From contig CACHRU010000001.1 in NCBI GenBank assembly GCA_902582345.1, positions 124,001-188,000 on the forward strand: 64,000 nt of DNA, given 5' to 3'. The first letter of the stretch is position 1. Each line of letters starts with the position of its first letter. This DNA comes from an uncultured Pelagibacteraceae bacterium (GTDB taxonomy: Bacteria; Pseudomonadota; Alphaproteobacteria; Pelagibacterales; Pelagibacteraceae). The notes under the pieces were generated by a model. It ran no database searches. It was not told the DNA's origin and saw only the letters and a list, made by a program, of their open reading frames with translations. The position numbers and the translations under genes are program-made. Shown here one piece after another: positions 50,739 through 59,950 of this stretch.

Positions 50739-51739
50739 TAAAATAAAGTTGAAACCTGTCTTAATATCTTCTTTGTAAAGCTTGGAACAAATTCTTTATT
50801 ATTATCTAAAGAGAACCAACTATAAGTCGCAGGAATTCTTTTAGAAAATTTGTAATATAAATTTATATTCAAATTCAAATTAGATATCGAATTTTTGTAA
50901 TTTTTTAGAAATTTCCAATTTTGATAACAAGGCAAACTATTTGATGCTTTAATTTCTGGTAAATTAAAATTTTTTAAAAAACTTATTTGATTTTTTTTTG
51001 TTAAAGCTATTTGTCTTTTTCTATTTACGTAACAAAAAATATCATAGTCCTTTGTTTTCCTCATTGTTTTCTTTTCTTTTGATATTTTGTTATGAGATTT
51101 AAAATACTTGCAATTTTTTTTTAAACAACATGTATAACAGTTGGGTTTTTTTGGTTTACATACAAGTGCTCCAAATTCCATTAAAGCTTCAACTAAATCA
51201 GCATTACGATTTGTTCTAAAAAGTCTTTCTTTATTTTTAGCGATGAGTTTATAAAAATTTATTTTTGACTGCTCCTTATTTAAAATTCTTGAAAAAACTC
51301 TTTTCACGTTTCCATCAACAGCTATTGTTGGTTTATTGAAAATTAAGCCTAATAAAGCGTTACCCGTATACTCCCCTATGCCTGGAAGTTTTTTTATTCC
51401 CTCTAGAGTATCTGGGAGTTTTGAATTATAGTCATTTACTAGAATTTTAGAGCAAAGCAAAAGATTTCTTGCTCTTCTATAATAACCAAGACCCTCCCAT
51501 AATTTTAAAATTTCCTCTTCTTTACATTTGGATAAAGAAGACAGTGTTTTAAACCTTTTAGTAAAATTTTTGAAGTAGGGAATTACTGTTTTTACTTGGG
51601 TCTGTTGCAACATAAATTCACTTAAAAGTCTATAATATACCTTTTTTGGTGATTTTTTGCCCACACGCCAAGGTAGATTTCTTTTGTTATTATCGTACCA
51701 AGCTATAATTTTTTTTGATAAATTAAAACTTATATGCAT
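50738..51739 (-). CDS. mutY: A/G-specific adenine glycosylase
   Basis: Removes adenine mispaired with 8-oxoG. LPWRVGKKSP opens the domain; the helix-hairpin-helix is LPGIGEYTGNALLGL, the catalytic Asp is in AVDGNVKRVFSR, and the 4Fe-4S cluster is C-x6-C-x2-C-x5-C (CKPKKPNCYTC...C, near residue 190). A C-terminal Nudix-like domain reads 8-oxoG. I start at ATG 51739, whose complement overlaps the ATG of the divergent gene as ATGCAT. Confidence 0.95.
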   Translation of the reverse strand: MHISFNLSKKIIAWYDNNKRNLPWRVGKKSPKKVYYRLLSEFMLQQTQVKTVIPYFKNFTKRFKTLSSLSKCKEEEILKLWEGLGYYRRARNLLLCSKILVNDYNSKLPDTLEGIKKLPGIGEYTGNALLGLIFNKPTIAVDGNVKRVFSRILNKEQSKINFYKLIAKNKERLFRTNRNADLVEALMEFGALVCKPKKPNCYTCCLKKNCKYFKSHNKISKEKKTMRKTKDYDIFCYVNRKRQIALTKKNQISFLKNFNLPEIKASNSLPCYQNWKFLKNYKNSISNLNLNINLYYKFSKRIPATYSWFSLDNNKEFVPSFTKKILRQVSTLF

Positions 51740-52225
51740 ATTAAAAAAAATAATAATATTAAATATAATAATTTTACACAAGGTCTAAGACCTATATCTT
51801 CATCTATACCACATGGTTTAAAAAAGGTTTTAAAAAAAAGCGGTTATAATTTTAACACTGTAGTGGATAACTGGACGAGACTTGTTGGCAAAGAAATTTC
51901 AACTAAATGTTACCCTTTAAAAGTTAGGATTGGAAAAAATCATGATCAAGGAACTTTAGTTATAAACGTGACGCATGGGAATGAAGTTGACATTGAATAT
52001 AGTAAGAAAGAAATTTTAGATAAAATAAATAGTTATTTTGGGTATAAATATTTAGAAAAAATTAAATTAAATGTTATTCAGGAAAAAAGAGAGGTTGAGA
52101 TAAAGAGTGAGATAAGACAGTTTAATGAGAAAAAAATTCTTAAAAAAATAAATTCGATCAAAAACGAAAAATTAAAAATGTCGATTAATAAACTAGTCAG
52201 AGCTTTTAAGACAAAAAATGATTAA
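51734..52225 (+). CDS. DciA-like (DUF721) protein
   Basis: A 163-aa protein with a DUF721/DciA domain; DciA loads the replicative helicase in bacteria without DnaC. Visible features: SSSIPHGLKKVLKKSGYN, VVDNWTRLVGKEISTKCYPLKV, LVINVTHGNEVDIEYSKKEI and ALKNINSY-like C-terminal basic helix. It lies between mutY and a DsbA-like gene, the usual alphaproteobacterial neighbourhood. ATG 51734 is the only ATG before the domain. The helicase-loading role is inferred from the family. Confidence 0.78.
   Translation: MHIKKNNNIKYNNFTQGLRPISSSIPHGLKKVLKKSGYNFNTVVDNWTRLVGKEISTKCYPLKVRIGKNHDQGTLVINVTHGNEVDIEYSKKEILDKINSYFGYKYLEKIKLNVIQEKREVEIKSEIRQFNEKKILKKINSIKNEKLKMSINKLVRAFKTKND
51753..51781 (-). promoter_or_regulatory. 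Candidate mutY promoter inside dciA-like gene
   Basis: On the minus strand TTGTGT (51781-51776), 17-nt spacer, TATTAT (51758-51753). It lies within codons 7-16 of the divergent gene and would start transcription only about 6 nt before the mutY ATG. The -10 is good, the -35 poor. Confidence 0.33.
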
Positions 52226-52808
52226 AAAAATATTTAAATTTTTTATAATTTTCAATTGCTTCGTTATCCCATTTAGCAAATTAAACGCAAGCGTTATTGA
52301 AATAGGAAATAATAATGCAAAAATAGTCGTTAAAGTGTTCTCGTCACTTACCTGTCCGCATTGTGCAAGTTTCCACAAAAATATTTACGAAAATCTTAAA
52401 GCTGATTATATTGAGAGTAAAAAAGTAAAATTTGAACATCATAGTTTCCCTCTAGATTTGGCATCCTTAAGTGCCGAGAAAATTTTAAGAGCTACAAATG
52501 ATAAAGAAATAAGATTTAAGCTTTTAAAAGAATTTTATGAAAAACAAAAAGTTTGGGCCGTTGGTTCAGATATAGAAGAAATTAATAAAAAGATAAAAAA
52601 AATTGGATCTAAATATGGTCTATCAGATATTCAAATGGAAAACTTCTTTAAAAATGAAGACATTCAGAATGAAATTTTAAATTCTAGAATAACTGCTGTA
52701 AAAAAATACGATATTTCCTCTACACCTACTATTATTATAAATGAAAAGAAGTATGAGGGTAAGCATACTTATAAAGATTTTAAAAAGACAATTGAAAAGT
52801 TACTTTGA
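52218..52808 (+). CDS. DsbA-like thiol-disulfide oxidoreductase
   Basis: A secreted thioredoxin-fold protein of 196 aa: signal peptide residues 1-24, active site CPHC in SSLTCPHCASFHKNI near residue 47, a helical insertion, and the cis-proline loop in SSTPTIIINEKKYEG. Member of the DsbA/Thioredoxin_4 group, which forms or isomerises disulfides in the periplasm. It overlaps the DciA-like gene by 8 nt and its TGA overlaps the start of smc (TGATG). Confidence 0.92.
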   Translation: MIKKIFKFFIIFNCFVIPFSKLNASVIEIGNNNAKIVVKVFSSLTCPHCASFHKNIYENLKADYIESKKVKFEHHSFPLDLASLSAEKILRATNDKEIRFKLLKEFYEKQKVWAVGSDIEEINKKIKKIGSKYGLSDIQMENFFKNEDIQNEILNSRITAVKKYDISSTPTIIINEKKYEGKHTYKDFKKTIEKLL

Positions 52809-55252
52809 TGAATTTTAAAAGATTGGATATAAATGGTTTCAAATCTTTTTTTGATAAAACCACTTTTTTAATTGAGGATGGTCTGACCGGAATTGTAGGA
52901 CCAAATGGTTGTGGAAAGTCAAATATTGTTGAAGCTTTAAGATGGTGTATGGGAGAAACTTCCGCCAAAAGCATGAGGGGTCTTGGTATGGAAGATATAA
53001 TATTTTCTGGAACTGACAATAAGTCCTCAAAAAATATTTCAGAGGTTTCAATTATAATTGATAATTCAAAAAAAGATGGTCCAATTCAATATAAAGATCT
53101 TGATGAAATATTAATTACCAGAAAAATTGAGAGAGACAAAGGATCAAAATATTATATGAACAGCAAAGAAGTCCGAGCTAGAGACGTTCAAACTTTCTTC
53201 GCAGATCTCTCTACGGGAGCCCACTCACCATCTCTAATTAGCCAGGGTAAAATTGGTTCTTTAGTAACATCGAAGCCAATAGAGAGGCGTTCTATTTTGG
53301 AAGAAGCAGCTGGTATTTCTGGTATACATGCGAGACGCCATGAAGCTGAAACTCGTCTTAACGCCGCTGAAAATAATTTAAAAAGAGCAGATGAGTTAAA
53401 AAAACAACAACAAAAGCAACTGGACAATTTAAAAAAACAAGCTGAGGAAGCGACTAGATATAAGGAAATTTCAAGAGAAATTAAAAAAATAGAAGCAGGT
53501 ATTTATTTTTTGAAAATAAAAGAAATTGAAAAAGACAAGAAAAATATTGTTGAGAAATTAAGCGAGCAGGACGACGAGATAAGTGCAATAAAAATAGATT
53601 TTAACCACAATAATACCTTACTTGATGTTGAGAATAAGAGACTAGCTCCCTTAAGGGATAAAAAGATGGAAAATCTGGCAAAGCTTCAAAAATTAAATTT
53701 AGATATGGTCAGTCTTGATGATGAAGAAAAAAGAATTAAAAATTTACAAATAAAATTATCGAAATCTTTAAGCACTATTGACTCTGACCTTGAGAGAGAA
53801 AAAAGCATCTCTTTAGATGCTACATTAAATGAAAAAAGAATACTCGAAGAAAAGAATGAACTTCTTAAAACTGAAAAACAATTTTATGAAACTGAAACTA
53901 TAGCATCAGAGAATTTGTCTTTATCAAAGAACTTGTTAAATGAGTTAAAAAATGATTTAGAAAAAATCATAAGTGAAATTGAGGTGCTTATTGATAGCGG
54001 TAAAAAAATTGATAAAGATATTTTTTTAAAATTAAAGAATTTAATTGGTAAGATCACAAATGCTCAAGAAGAATATGCTGTTTCATTAAGCAAAAATGAG
54101 TCAATTAAAAACGATTCTATTAAAAGAAGTGAAAGGATAAAAAATATTGATATAGAACTTGAAAATTGGAAAAGTCTCAAAACTAATTCTGAAAAAATGA
54201 CAATGGAATTAACGGGAAGAAAAGAAAAAATCAAAATTGAGATTGAGGAAAATCAAAAGAACCCTGAAAAAATAGCAACAAATAAAGGTCAAAATATACA
54301 AAACTTGGAAAACACAAAAAAAAGAAATGAAGAACTAGATAAAGATCTTTTAGAAGCAGAGAATAAATATAGCTTGATAAATCAAAATTTAAAAACAATA
54401 CAAGAAAAGCTTTCGACTTTAAGAGAAAATAAAGCTAGGAATGAAGCTACTATTGAAGGAATTAATAATAGAAAGAAAGACCTAATGTACTCCGTAAAAA
54501 ATGAATTAAATATTGAAAATGAAAGTGAATTATTTTCATCCTCAGATTTAATCGGTTTGGAGGAGACAAATTTACCAATTATTTCAGATCAAGAAGAAAA
54601 AGTTGAAAAAATAAAAAAACAGAGAGAAGCACTTGGGTCGGTCAATTTAAGAGCAGATGAGGAAACTAAAAGATATGAAGATGAAATAAAAAAAATGGAA
54701 GACGATCGTGCAGATTTATATTCAGCTATTGTAAAATTAAAGTCGAGTATTGACGAATTAAATCAAAAAGGACGTGAGCGATTACTTGAAGCTTTTAATA
54801 AAATAAATAGAAAGTTTAATGAAGTCTATACAAAATTATTTAGTGGTGGAAGTGCAAAACTTGAATTGGTTGACTCAGATGATCCTTTGGAAGCAGGTTT
54901 AGAAATATTAGTGTCGCCTCCAGGTAAAAGATTGCAATCGATAACTTTACTATCAGGCGGTGAGCAAGCATTAACTGCATTATCTTTAGTATTTGCTGTA
55001 TTTTTGGTTAATCCATCACCTATATGTGTGTTAGATGAAGTAGACGCACCTTTAGACGATGCTAACGTTACGAGATTTTGTGGTCTTTTGGACGAACTAA
55101 CTAAAATTACTAAAACAAAATTTGTAATTATAACCCACCATGCATTAACAATGTCTAGAATGCATAGATTGTATGGAGTTACAATGCCTGAAAAAGGTAT
55201 TAGTCAGCTTGTATCTGTTGACCTTCAAAAGGCAGAAGGATTAGTTGCATAG
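52808..55252 (+). CDS. smc: Chromosome segregation protein SMC, short form without visible hinge
   Basis: SMC ATPase of the condensin-like complex. Walker A is GPNGCGKSN (residues 31-39) in an N-terminal head ending about 165; the C-terminal head (from about 655) has the ABC signature LLSGGEQALTAL near 716 and Walker B CVLDEVDAPLDD near 741. Between them lies about 490 residues of coiled coil with no globular hinge; the only break is around residues 395-420 (DSGKKIDKDIF). Usual bacterial SMC is about 1150-1200 aa; this has 814. No frameshift is seen. Start is ATG 52808 (TGATG overlap). Confidence 0.94.
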   Translation: MNFKRLDINGFKSFFDKTTFLIEDGLTGIVGPNGCGKSNIVEALRWCMGETSAKSMRGLGMEDIIFSGTDNKSSKNISEVSIIIDNSKKDGPIQYKDLDEILITRKIERDKGSKYYMNSKEVRARDVQTFFADLSTGAHSPSLISQGKIGSLVTSKPIERRSILEEAAGISGIHARRHEAETRLNAAENNLKRADELKKQQQKQLDNLKKQAEEATRYKEISREIKKIEAGIYFLKIKEIEKDKKNIVEKLSEQDDEISAIKIDFNHNNTLLDVENKRLAPLRDKKMENLAKLQKLNLDMVSLDDEEKRIKNLQIKLSKSLSTIDSDLEREKSISLDATLNEKRILEEKNELLKTEKQFYETETIASENLSLSKNLLNELKNDLEKIISEIEVLIDSGKKIDKDIFLKLKNLIGKITNAQEEYAVSLSKNESIKNDSIKRSERIKNIDIELENWKSLKTNSEKMTMELTGRKEKIKIEIEENQKNPEKIATNKGQNIQNLENTKKRNEELDKDLLEAENKYSLINQNLKTIQEKLSTLRENKARNEATIEGINNRKKDLMYSVKNELNIENESELFSSSDLIGLEETNLPIISDQEEKVEKIKKQREALGSVNLRADEETKRYEDEIKKMEDDRADLYSAIVKLKSSIDELNQKGRERLLEAFNKINRKFNEVYTKLFSGGSAKLELVDSDDPLEAGLEILVSPPGKRLQSITLLSGGEQALTALSLVFAVFLVNPSPICVLDEVDAPLDDANVTRFCGLLDELTKITKTKFVIITHHALTMSRMHRLYGVTMPEKGISQLVSVDLQKAEGLVA

Positions 55253-55256
55253 CTCA

Positions 55257-55538
55257 ATGCAAAATAAAGGAAATTTTAAAACTCGCTTAAAAATTGCAAA
55301 ATCAAAATTGAATTCTGATTCATCTAATAAATCCAATAAAAGCGGAACTTTATTAGGGTTTGCGTTCAAACTTGGAACAGAATTTGTTGCAGCAGTTGCT
55401 GTTGGGACAATAATTGGGTTTATTTTAGACAATTGGTTTGATACTAAACCTTGGTTAATTATAATTTTCTTTTTTTTGGGATCTGTTGCAGGCATAATGA
55501 ACGTAATCAGGGCTGCTAATAGAATGCAAAAAGAGTAA
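55257..55538 (+). CDS. atpI: ATP synthase-associated protein AtpI/AtpZ-like
   Basis: A 93-aa protein with two membrane segments (FVAAVAVGTIIGFILDNWF and WLIIIFFFLGSVAGIMNVI), the layout of AtpI, which helps assemble the c-ring or transport Mg2+. Start is ATG 55257, 5 nt after smc; a TTG at 55245 would overlap smc. It leads the F0 operon, with atpB 16 nt later. Confidence 0.88.
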   Translation: MQNKGNFKTRLKIAKSKLNSDSSNKSNKSGTLLGFAFKLGTEFVAAVAVGTIIGFILDNWFDTKPWLIIIFFFLGSVAGIMNVIRAANRMQKE

Positions 55539-55554
55539 AAATAAGGAGTAATTT

Positions 55555-56289
55555 ATGGCAACCAACCCTATGCACCAGTTCAACGTATATAGAATAGGTC
55601 CCGAGGTTAATATTGCTGGTGTAGACCTATCGTTTACTAACTCTAGTTTGTTTATGCTAATAAGTGCTTTGACGATATGCATATTTTTATTTTTAGCAAC
55701 CAAAGAAAAAAAATTAATACCTGGAAAATTACAATTGACGGCAGAGCTTTTTTATAACTTTATTGCCAAAATGATAAGTGACACGGCAGGATCGAAAGCT
55801 AAGCCTTATTTTCCATTTATTTTTAGTTTATTTATGTTCGTGTTGCTTTGCAATATGGTAGGAATGTTACCTTATTCTTTTACTGTAACAAGTCATATAA
55901 TAGTAACATTAATATTAGCTTTATTTATTTTCATTTCTGTAACATTTATAGGATTTTTAAAACATGGATTTAAATATTTGAAAATTTTCGTTCCCAGTGG
56001 CGTCCCAGTTTTACTTTTGCCATTAATTACTGTTATCGAGATAATTTCTTACTTAAGCAGACCAGTAAGTTTATCTGTAAGATTATTTGCCAACATGATG
56101 GCTGGTCATACTATGTTAAAAGTTTTTGGAGGATTTGTCATAAGTTTAGGTTTAATAGGCGGTTGGTTACCTCTTACTTTTTCCGTAGCCCTTACTGGGC
56201 TTGAAATTCTTGTGGCTTTTTTGCAAGCTTACGTATTTGCGATTTTAACATGTATTTATTTAAATGACGCACTCAATTTACATCATTAA
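55555..56289 (+). CDS. atpB: ATP synthase F0 subunit a
   Basis: Proton-channel subunit of F0. Five to six membrane segments; the essential Arg that faces the c-ring is in SLSVRLFANMMAGHTML (near residue 175), and ALTGLEILVAFLQAYVFAIL is the conserved last helix with the channel Glu and Gln. 244 aa, normal. A strong ribosome site AAGGAG precedes the ATG. Confidence 0.97.
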   Translation: MATNPMHQFNVYRIGPEVNIAGVDLSFTNSSLFMLISALTICIFLFLATKEKKLIPGKLQLTAELFYNFIAKMISDTAGSKAKPYFPFIFSLFMFVLLCNMVGMLPYSFTVTSHIIVTLILALFIFISVTFIGFLKHGFKYLKIFVPSGVPVLLLPLITVIEIISYLSRPVSLSVRLFANMMAGHTMLKVFGGFVISLGLIGGWLPLTFSVALTGLEILVAFLQAYVFAILTCIYLNDALNLHH

Positions 56290-56310
56290 TAAAATAAAAA
56301 AGGAGGAAAA

Positions 56311-56538
56311 ATGGAGTTAGAAGCGGCAAAAATGATTGGAGCAGGTCTCGCTGCAATCGCACTCGCAGGAGCTGGTGTTGGTATCGGAATCATTTTCGGT
56401 AACTATCTATCAGGAGCCATGAGAAATCCATCTGCAGCTCAAAAGCAATTCCCTAATTTACTTTTAGGATTTGCTCTTGCTGAAGCTACGGGTTTGTTTG
56501 GTTTAGTAGTTGCATTAATAATTTTATTTGCATTTTAG
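56311..56538 (+). CDS. atpE: ATP synthase F0 subunit c
   Basis: c-ring subunit, 75 aa, two hydrophobic helices joined by the polar loop RNPSAAQKQF. The rotor carboxylate is Glu in GFALAEATGLFGL. A Na+-type signature (extra polar residues near this Glu) is not obvious, so H+ coupling is expected. The gene has a strong AGGAGG ribosome site, in line with c being needed in many copies. Confidence 0.97.
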   Translation: MELEAAKMIGAGLAAIALAGAGVGIGIIFGNYLSGAMRNPSAAQKQFPNLLLGFALAEATGLFGLVVALIILFAF

Positions 56539-56548
56539 ATATTAAATT

Positions 56549-57124
56549 ATGAGACTACTATTTTTGTTTTCATTAACTTATTTAGTTACTGAAGAAGATT
56601 TGATATCAGCTGAGGCAGGGATGCCTCAGCTGGATCCGACGTATTGGGCATCCCAAGGTTTTTGGTTAATATTAATATTCTCTATTTTATATTTAGTAAT
56701 TTCAAAATTTTTTATTCCAAGAATAAAAAATAATTTAGAGGTAAGAGAAAACAAAATTAAAAATGACTTAGATGAGGCAAAAAATTTAAAGGAATTGGCT
56801 GAAAAAAAAGAAGCTGAGTATATGAAATTGATATCTGAAGCAAAGAAAGAGGTAACAAAAAATTTTATAGATACGAAAAAAAAACTAATAAATGATTTAA
56901 ATTTTAAAAAAGAAAGTATTGAAAAAGAGATCAATAAAGAATTAGAAAAAACACAAAAAGATATTAATGAATTAAAAAAGGACTCAATTAATTCAATTAA
57001 TATTATTGCCGAAGGAATAGCTTCAAAAATAATACACGATATCTCAGGTGATAAATTAAATGAAAGTAGCATCAAAGCTGTTGTCTCGGATACCTCAAAA
57101 AGAAAAATAGGAGAATATTTATAA
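56549..57124 (+). CDS. atpF': ATP synthase F0 subunit b'
   Basis: Peripheral-stalk subunit, 191 aa: a membrane anchor about residues 37-58 (GFWLILIFSILYLVISKFF), then a long charged coiled coil rich in Lys/Glu. The ahead-of-anchor sequence is longer than in b and typical of b' (AtpG) in alphaproteobacteria, where two distinct b-type subunits replace a b2 dimer. It starts 10 nt after atpE and its last base is shared with the atpF start. Confidence 0.93.
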   Translation: MRLLFLFSLTYLVTEEDLISAEAGMPQLDPTYWASQGFWLILIFSILYLVISKFFIPRIKNNLEVRENKIKNDLDEAKNLKELAEKKEAEYMKLISEAKKEVTKNFIDTKKKLINDLNFKKESIEKEINKELEKTQKDINELKKDSINSINIIAEGIASKIIHDISGDKLNESSIKAVVSDTSKRKIGEYL

Positions 57125-57618
57125 TGATTGATGCAACATTTTGGGTGGCAGTTTCTTTTTTTATATTTGTTGGCTTACTCTTTTATTTCAAAATACCGTC
57201 AAAAGTTGAGGACTCACTAGCCGAGAAAATTTCAATTTTAAAAAATCAAATACAAGATGCTGAAAAACTTAAAGATGAAGCAAAAAATATACTTAGTGAT
57301 AATGAAAAAAAAATTAGTAATTCAAAAAATGAGATTAAAAATTTAATCAGTAAATCAAACAAAGAAATTGAAGCAAATATTTTAAAGGCTAATGATGATT
57401 TTCATAGATTGATGGAGTTAAAAAAAAATAATTCTGAGCAAAAAATAAGACAAATGAAGATCCAGGCACAGAAAGATATAAAAAACGCTTCCGTAAAAAT
57501 TGCAATCAAATCAATAGAAAAATTAATGAAAAACTCAATGGATAAAAGCAAATTGGATAAAATTTATATGGATAGTGTTGAAGAAACAAAGTTAGCTCTT
57601 AAAGAAAAATCCAGTTAA
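57124..57618 (+). CDS. atpF: ATP synthase F0 subunit b
   Basis: Second stalk subunit, 164 aa, with an N-terminal anchor (TFWVAVSFFIFVGLLFYF) and a long coiled coil. TAATG overlap with atpF'. In alphaproteobacteria the F0 genes are separate from the F1 operon, as here: atpI-B-E-F'-F with no F1 gene in the window. crtI follows after only 14 nt, with no terminator visible between. Confidence 0.94.
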   Translation: MIDATFWVAVSFFIFVGLLFYFKIPSKVEDSLAEKISILKNQIQDAEKLKDEAKNILSDNEKKISNSKNEIKNLISKSNKEIEANILKANDDFHRLMELKKNNSEQKIRQMKIQAQKDIKNASVKIAIKSIEKLMKNSMDKSKLDKIYMDSVEETKLALKEKSS

Positions 57619-57632
57619 AATAGCCAAATAAA

Positions 57633-59096
57633 ATGGCTAAAAAAATTATAGTTATAGGTTCAGGATTTGGTGGTATCGCAGCTGCTCTAAGGTCAAAAGC
57701 TAAAGGTTATCAAGTAACTCTTTTAGAAAAACTTCCTGATTTGGGCGGTCGAGCAAGAGTATTTAAAAAAGGTGATTTTACTTATGATGGTGGTCCTACA
57801 GTCATCACTGCCCCGTATTTGTTAGAGGAACTTTTTTTACTATTTAATAAAAAAATTTCAGATTATGTGAAAATTGTCCCATTAGAATTGTGGTATCGTT
57901 TTGTTTTTAGTGATGGTGATACTTTCGATTACTCTGGTAATAAATCTTTAATGGAAAAAGAAATAATTAATCACTCAAAAAAAGATTTAAATGGATATTA
58001 TAGGCTTGTTGATTTTACTCAAAAAATTTTTGACAAAGGATTTACCGATCTATCTGATAAACCATTTAATAATTGGTATTTTATGATCAAACAAATACCT
58101 GACTTATTAAAGCTTAAAAGTTATAAATCAGTATATAGTTTAGTTTCAGAATATATTTCAAACGAAAAGTTAAGAAGAGTATTTAGTATGCATCCTCTTT
58201 TAGTTGGCGGAAATCCGTTTACCACTACTTCAATTTATACACTTATTTTATTTTTAGAAAAAAAATGGGGAATTCATTATGCAATGGGCGGGACCGGAAA
58301 AGTAGTTGCCGCTTTAGAAAAATTAATGCAAGAATCAAAAATAGATATAGTCAAGAATGCTGAGGTCACAGATATTGTAACTGAAAATTCAAATGTTAAA
58401 GGTGTAAAAGTAAATAATAATTTTATTGAATGTGATTATATAATTTGCAACTCGGATCCACCAAATGTTTACAAAAATCTCCTAAAGTCAGATAAAGACT
58501 ATAATTTTTTATTTAAACAAAAAATGAGTAGAATGGATTACTCAATGGGTTTATTTGTTTATTATTTTGGCTCAAAGAAAAAGTATGAAAATGTGGCTCA
58601 TCATACTATTTACTTTGGTAAAACATACAAAAGTCACTTAAATAATATATTTGAAAAAAAAATTCTTTCAGAAGATATTAGCTATTATTTGCATAGACCT
58701 TCAGCAACTGACTCGAACATGTCGCCTCAAGGAAATGATGCTTTCTATGTTTTAGTTCCTGTTCCAAATAATTTATCAAAAATTGACTGGAGTTCCCAAG
58801 CTGAAAAATTCAAGAGTCTTGTATTAGAAAAAATGGATAAATCAGTTTTACCAGGTATTAGAGAAAATGTTATTAATGATTTTTATTTAACGCCAGATTA
58901 TTTTGAAAATGATTTAGCAACTCTCCACGGATCGGGTTTTTCTATTCAACCAAAATTTTCTCAATCTGCCTATTTTAGATTTCATAATAAATCCGAAATA
59001 TATAAAAATTTGTTTTTTGTTGGGGCTGGTACACACCCAGGAGCTGGTATGCCGGGTGTACTTTCCTCTGCGAAAGTATTGGAAAAATTTTTTTAA
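57633..59096 (+). CDS. crtI: Phytoene desaturase CrtI
   Basis: FAD-dependent desaturase taking phytoene to lycopene. The N-terminal Rossmann motif IIVIGSGFGGIAAALRSKAKG, LEKLPDLGGRARVF, YDGGPTVITAPYLLEE, and the C-terminal bacterial CrtI signature FVGAGTHPGAGMPGVLSSAKV are intact. 487 aa, normal. First of crtI-crtB-crtY-blh; its TAA overlaps the crtB ATG. The geranylgeranyl-diphosphate synthase gene crtE is not in the window. Confidence 0.97.
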   Translation: MAKKIIVIGSGFGGIAAALRSKAKGYQVTLLEKLPDLGGRARVFKKGDFTYDGGPTVITAPYLLEELFLLFNKKISDYVKIVPLELWYRFVFSDGDTFDYSGNKSLMEKEIINHSKKDLNGYYRLVDFTQKIFDKGFTDLSDKPFNNWYFMIKQIPDLLKLKSYKSVYSLVSEYISNEKLRRVFSMHPLLVGGNPFTTTSIYTLILFLEKKWGIHYAMGGTGKVVAALEKLMQESKIDIVKNAEVTDIVTENSNVKGVKVNNNFIECDYIICNSDPPNVYKNLLKSDKDYNFLFKQKMSRMDYSMGLFVYYFGSKKKYENVAHHTIYFGKTYKSHLNNIFEKKILSEDISYYLHRPSATDSNMSPQGNDAFYVLVPVPNNLSKIDWSSQAEKFKSLVLEKMDKSVLPGIRENVINDFYLTPDYFENDLATLHGSGFSIQPKFSQSAYFRFHNKSEIYKNLFFVGAGTHPGAGMPGVLSSAKVLEKFF

Positions 59097-59950
59097 TGAA
59101 AAAAAAGAGTTTACTTTCTGTTCATGCTAAATCTTTTAATTGGGCTGGTTTTTTTTTACCAAAGGAAACCTATAAAAAATGTTCTATTTTATATGATTTT
59201 TGTAGAACTTTAGATGATATTGCTGACTCAAACTTAGAATTAGTTGAAAAAAAAAAAATTTTTCTCACCTTCAAAAAAAATTTTGAATACAAAAATTTTT
59301 CAAACTTAATCATAAAAAATTTTTGTGAACTAGTTGAGATAAAGAATATACCTCTAAAAGTAATTTATGATCTTTTTGACGGAGTTGAAAGTGACATAAG
59401 ATCAAAAGTATATATTCAAAGTGAAAAAGATTTATTAGTATACTCTTATAGAGTTGCTGGAACGGTGGGTCTCATGATGTCAAAGATATTTGATATAAAT
59501 GATAAAGACGCTCTAAGAGGAGCAATAGATTTGGGTATTGCAATGCAATTAACAAACATTGCAAGAGATGTAATTGAAGATAAAGGTAAAAATCGATTTT
59601 ACATTAGTCATGATTTTGAAAAAATAAGAGAAACTCTTAAAACTGCTGAAACTTTTTATAGTAATTCATTTTTAGCAATTAAACATATTCCAATTCGATT
59701 TCGCTTCTCAATATTAGTAGCAAGAAGAGTTTATAGAGAAATAGGCAAAAATATTATAAAAAAAAAGAACTTGAGTAATTATGATAAAGCAGGCAAAATT
59801 TATGTTTCATTATTTGGAAAAATTACTCAGACAATATTTTCTGTATTTGATCTCATTAAACTTCAATTTTTATCTAATAATGATCATGTTAAAAAAGAGG
59901 AAAAACAATTAATAATAGAAAAGGAAATTAATTTAAATGAGAGATTTTGA
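59096..59950 (+). CDS. crtB: Phytoene synthase CrtB
   Basis: Joins two geranylgeranyl diphosphates into phytoene. The first Asp-rich motif is YDFCRTLDDIAD (near residue 38) and the second is QLTNIARDVIED (near 155); VESDIRS and YSYRVAGTVGLMM are also typical. 284 aa. It overlaps crtY by 14 nt. Squalene synthase relatives are excluded by context. Confidence 0.96.
   Translation: MKKKSLLSVHAKSFNWAGFFLPKETYKKCSILYDFCRTLDDIADSNLELVEKKKIFLTFKKNFEYKNFSNLIIKNFCELVEIKNIPLKVIYDLFDGVESDIRSKVYIQSEKDLLVYSYRVAGTVGLMMSKIFDINDKDALRGAIDLGIAMQLTNIARDVIEDKGKNRFYISHDFEKIRETLKTAETFYSNSFLAIKHIPIRFRFSILVARRVYREIGKNIIKKKNLSNYDKAGKIYVSLFGKITQTIFSVFDLIKLQFLSNNDHVKKEEKQLIIEKEINLNERF

Noticed and set aside
56626..57075. 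149-codon minus-strand open frame
   Set aside because: Antisense to atpF'; the phenylalanine/serine-rich sequence is the mirror of a Lys/Glu coiled coil.
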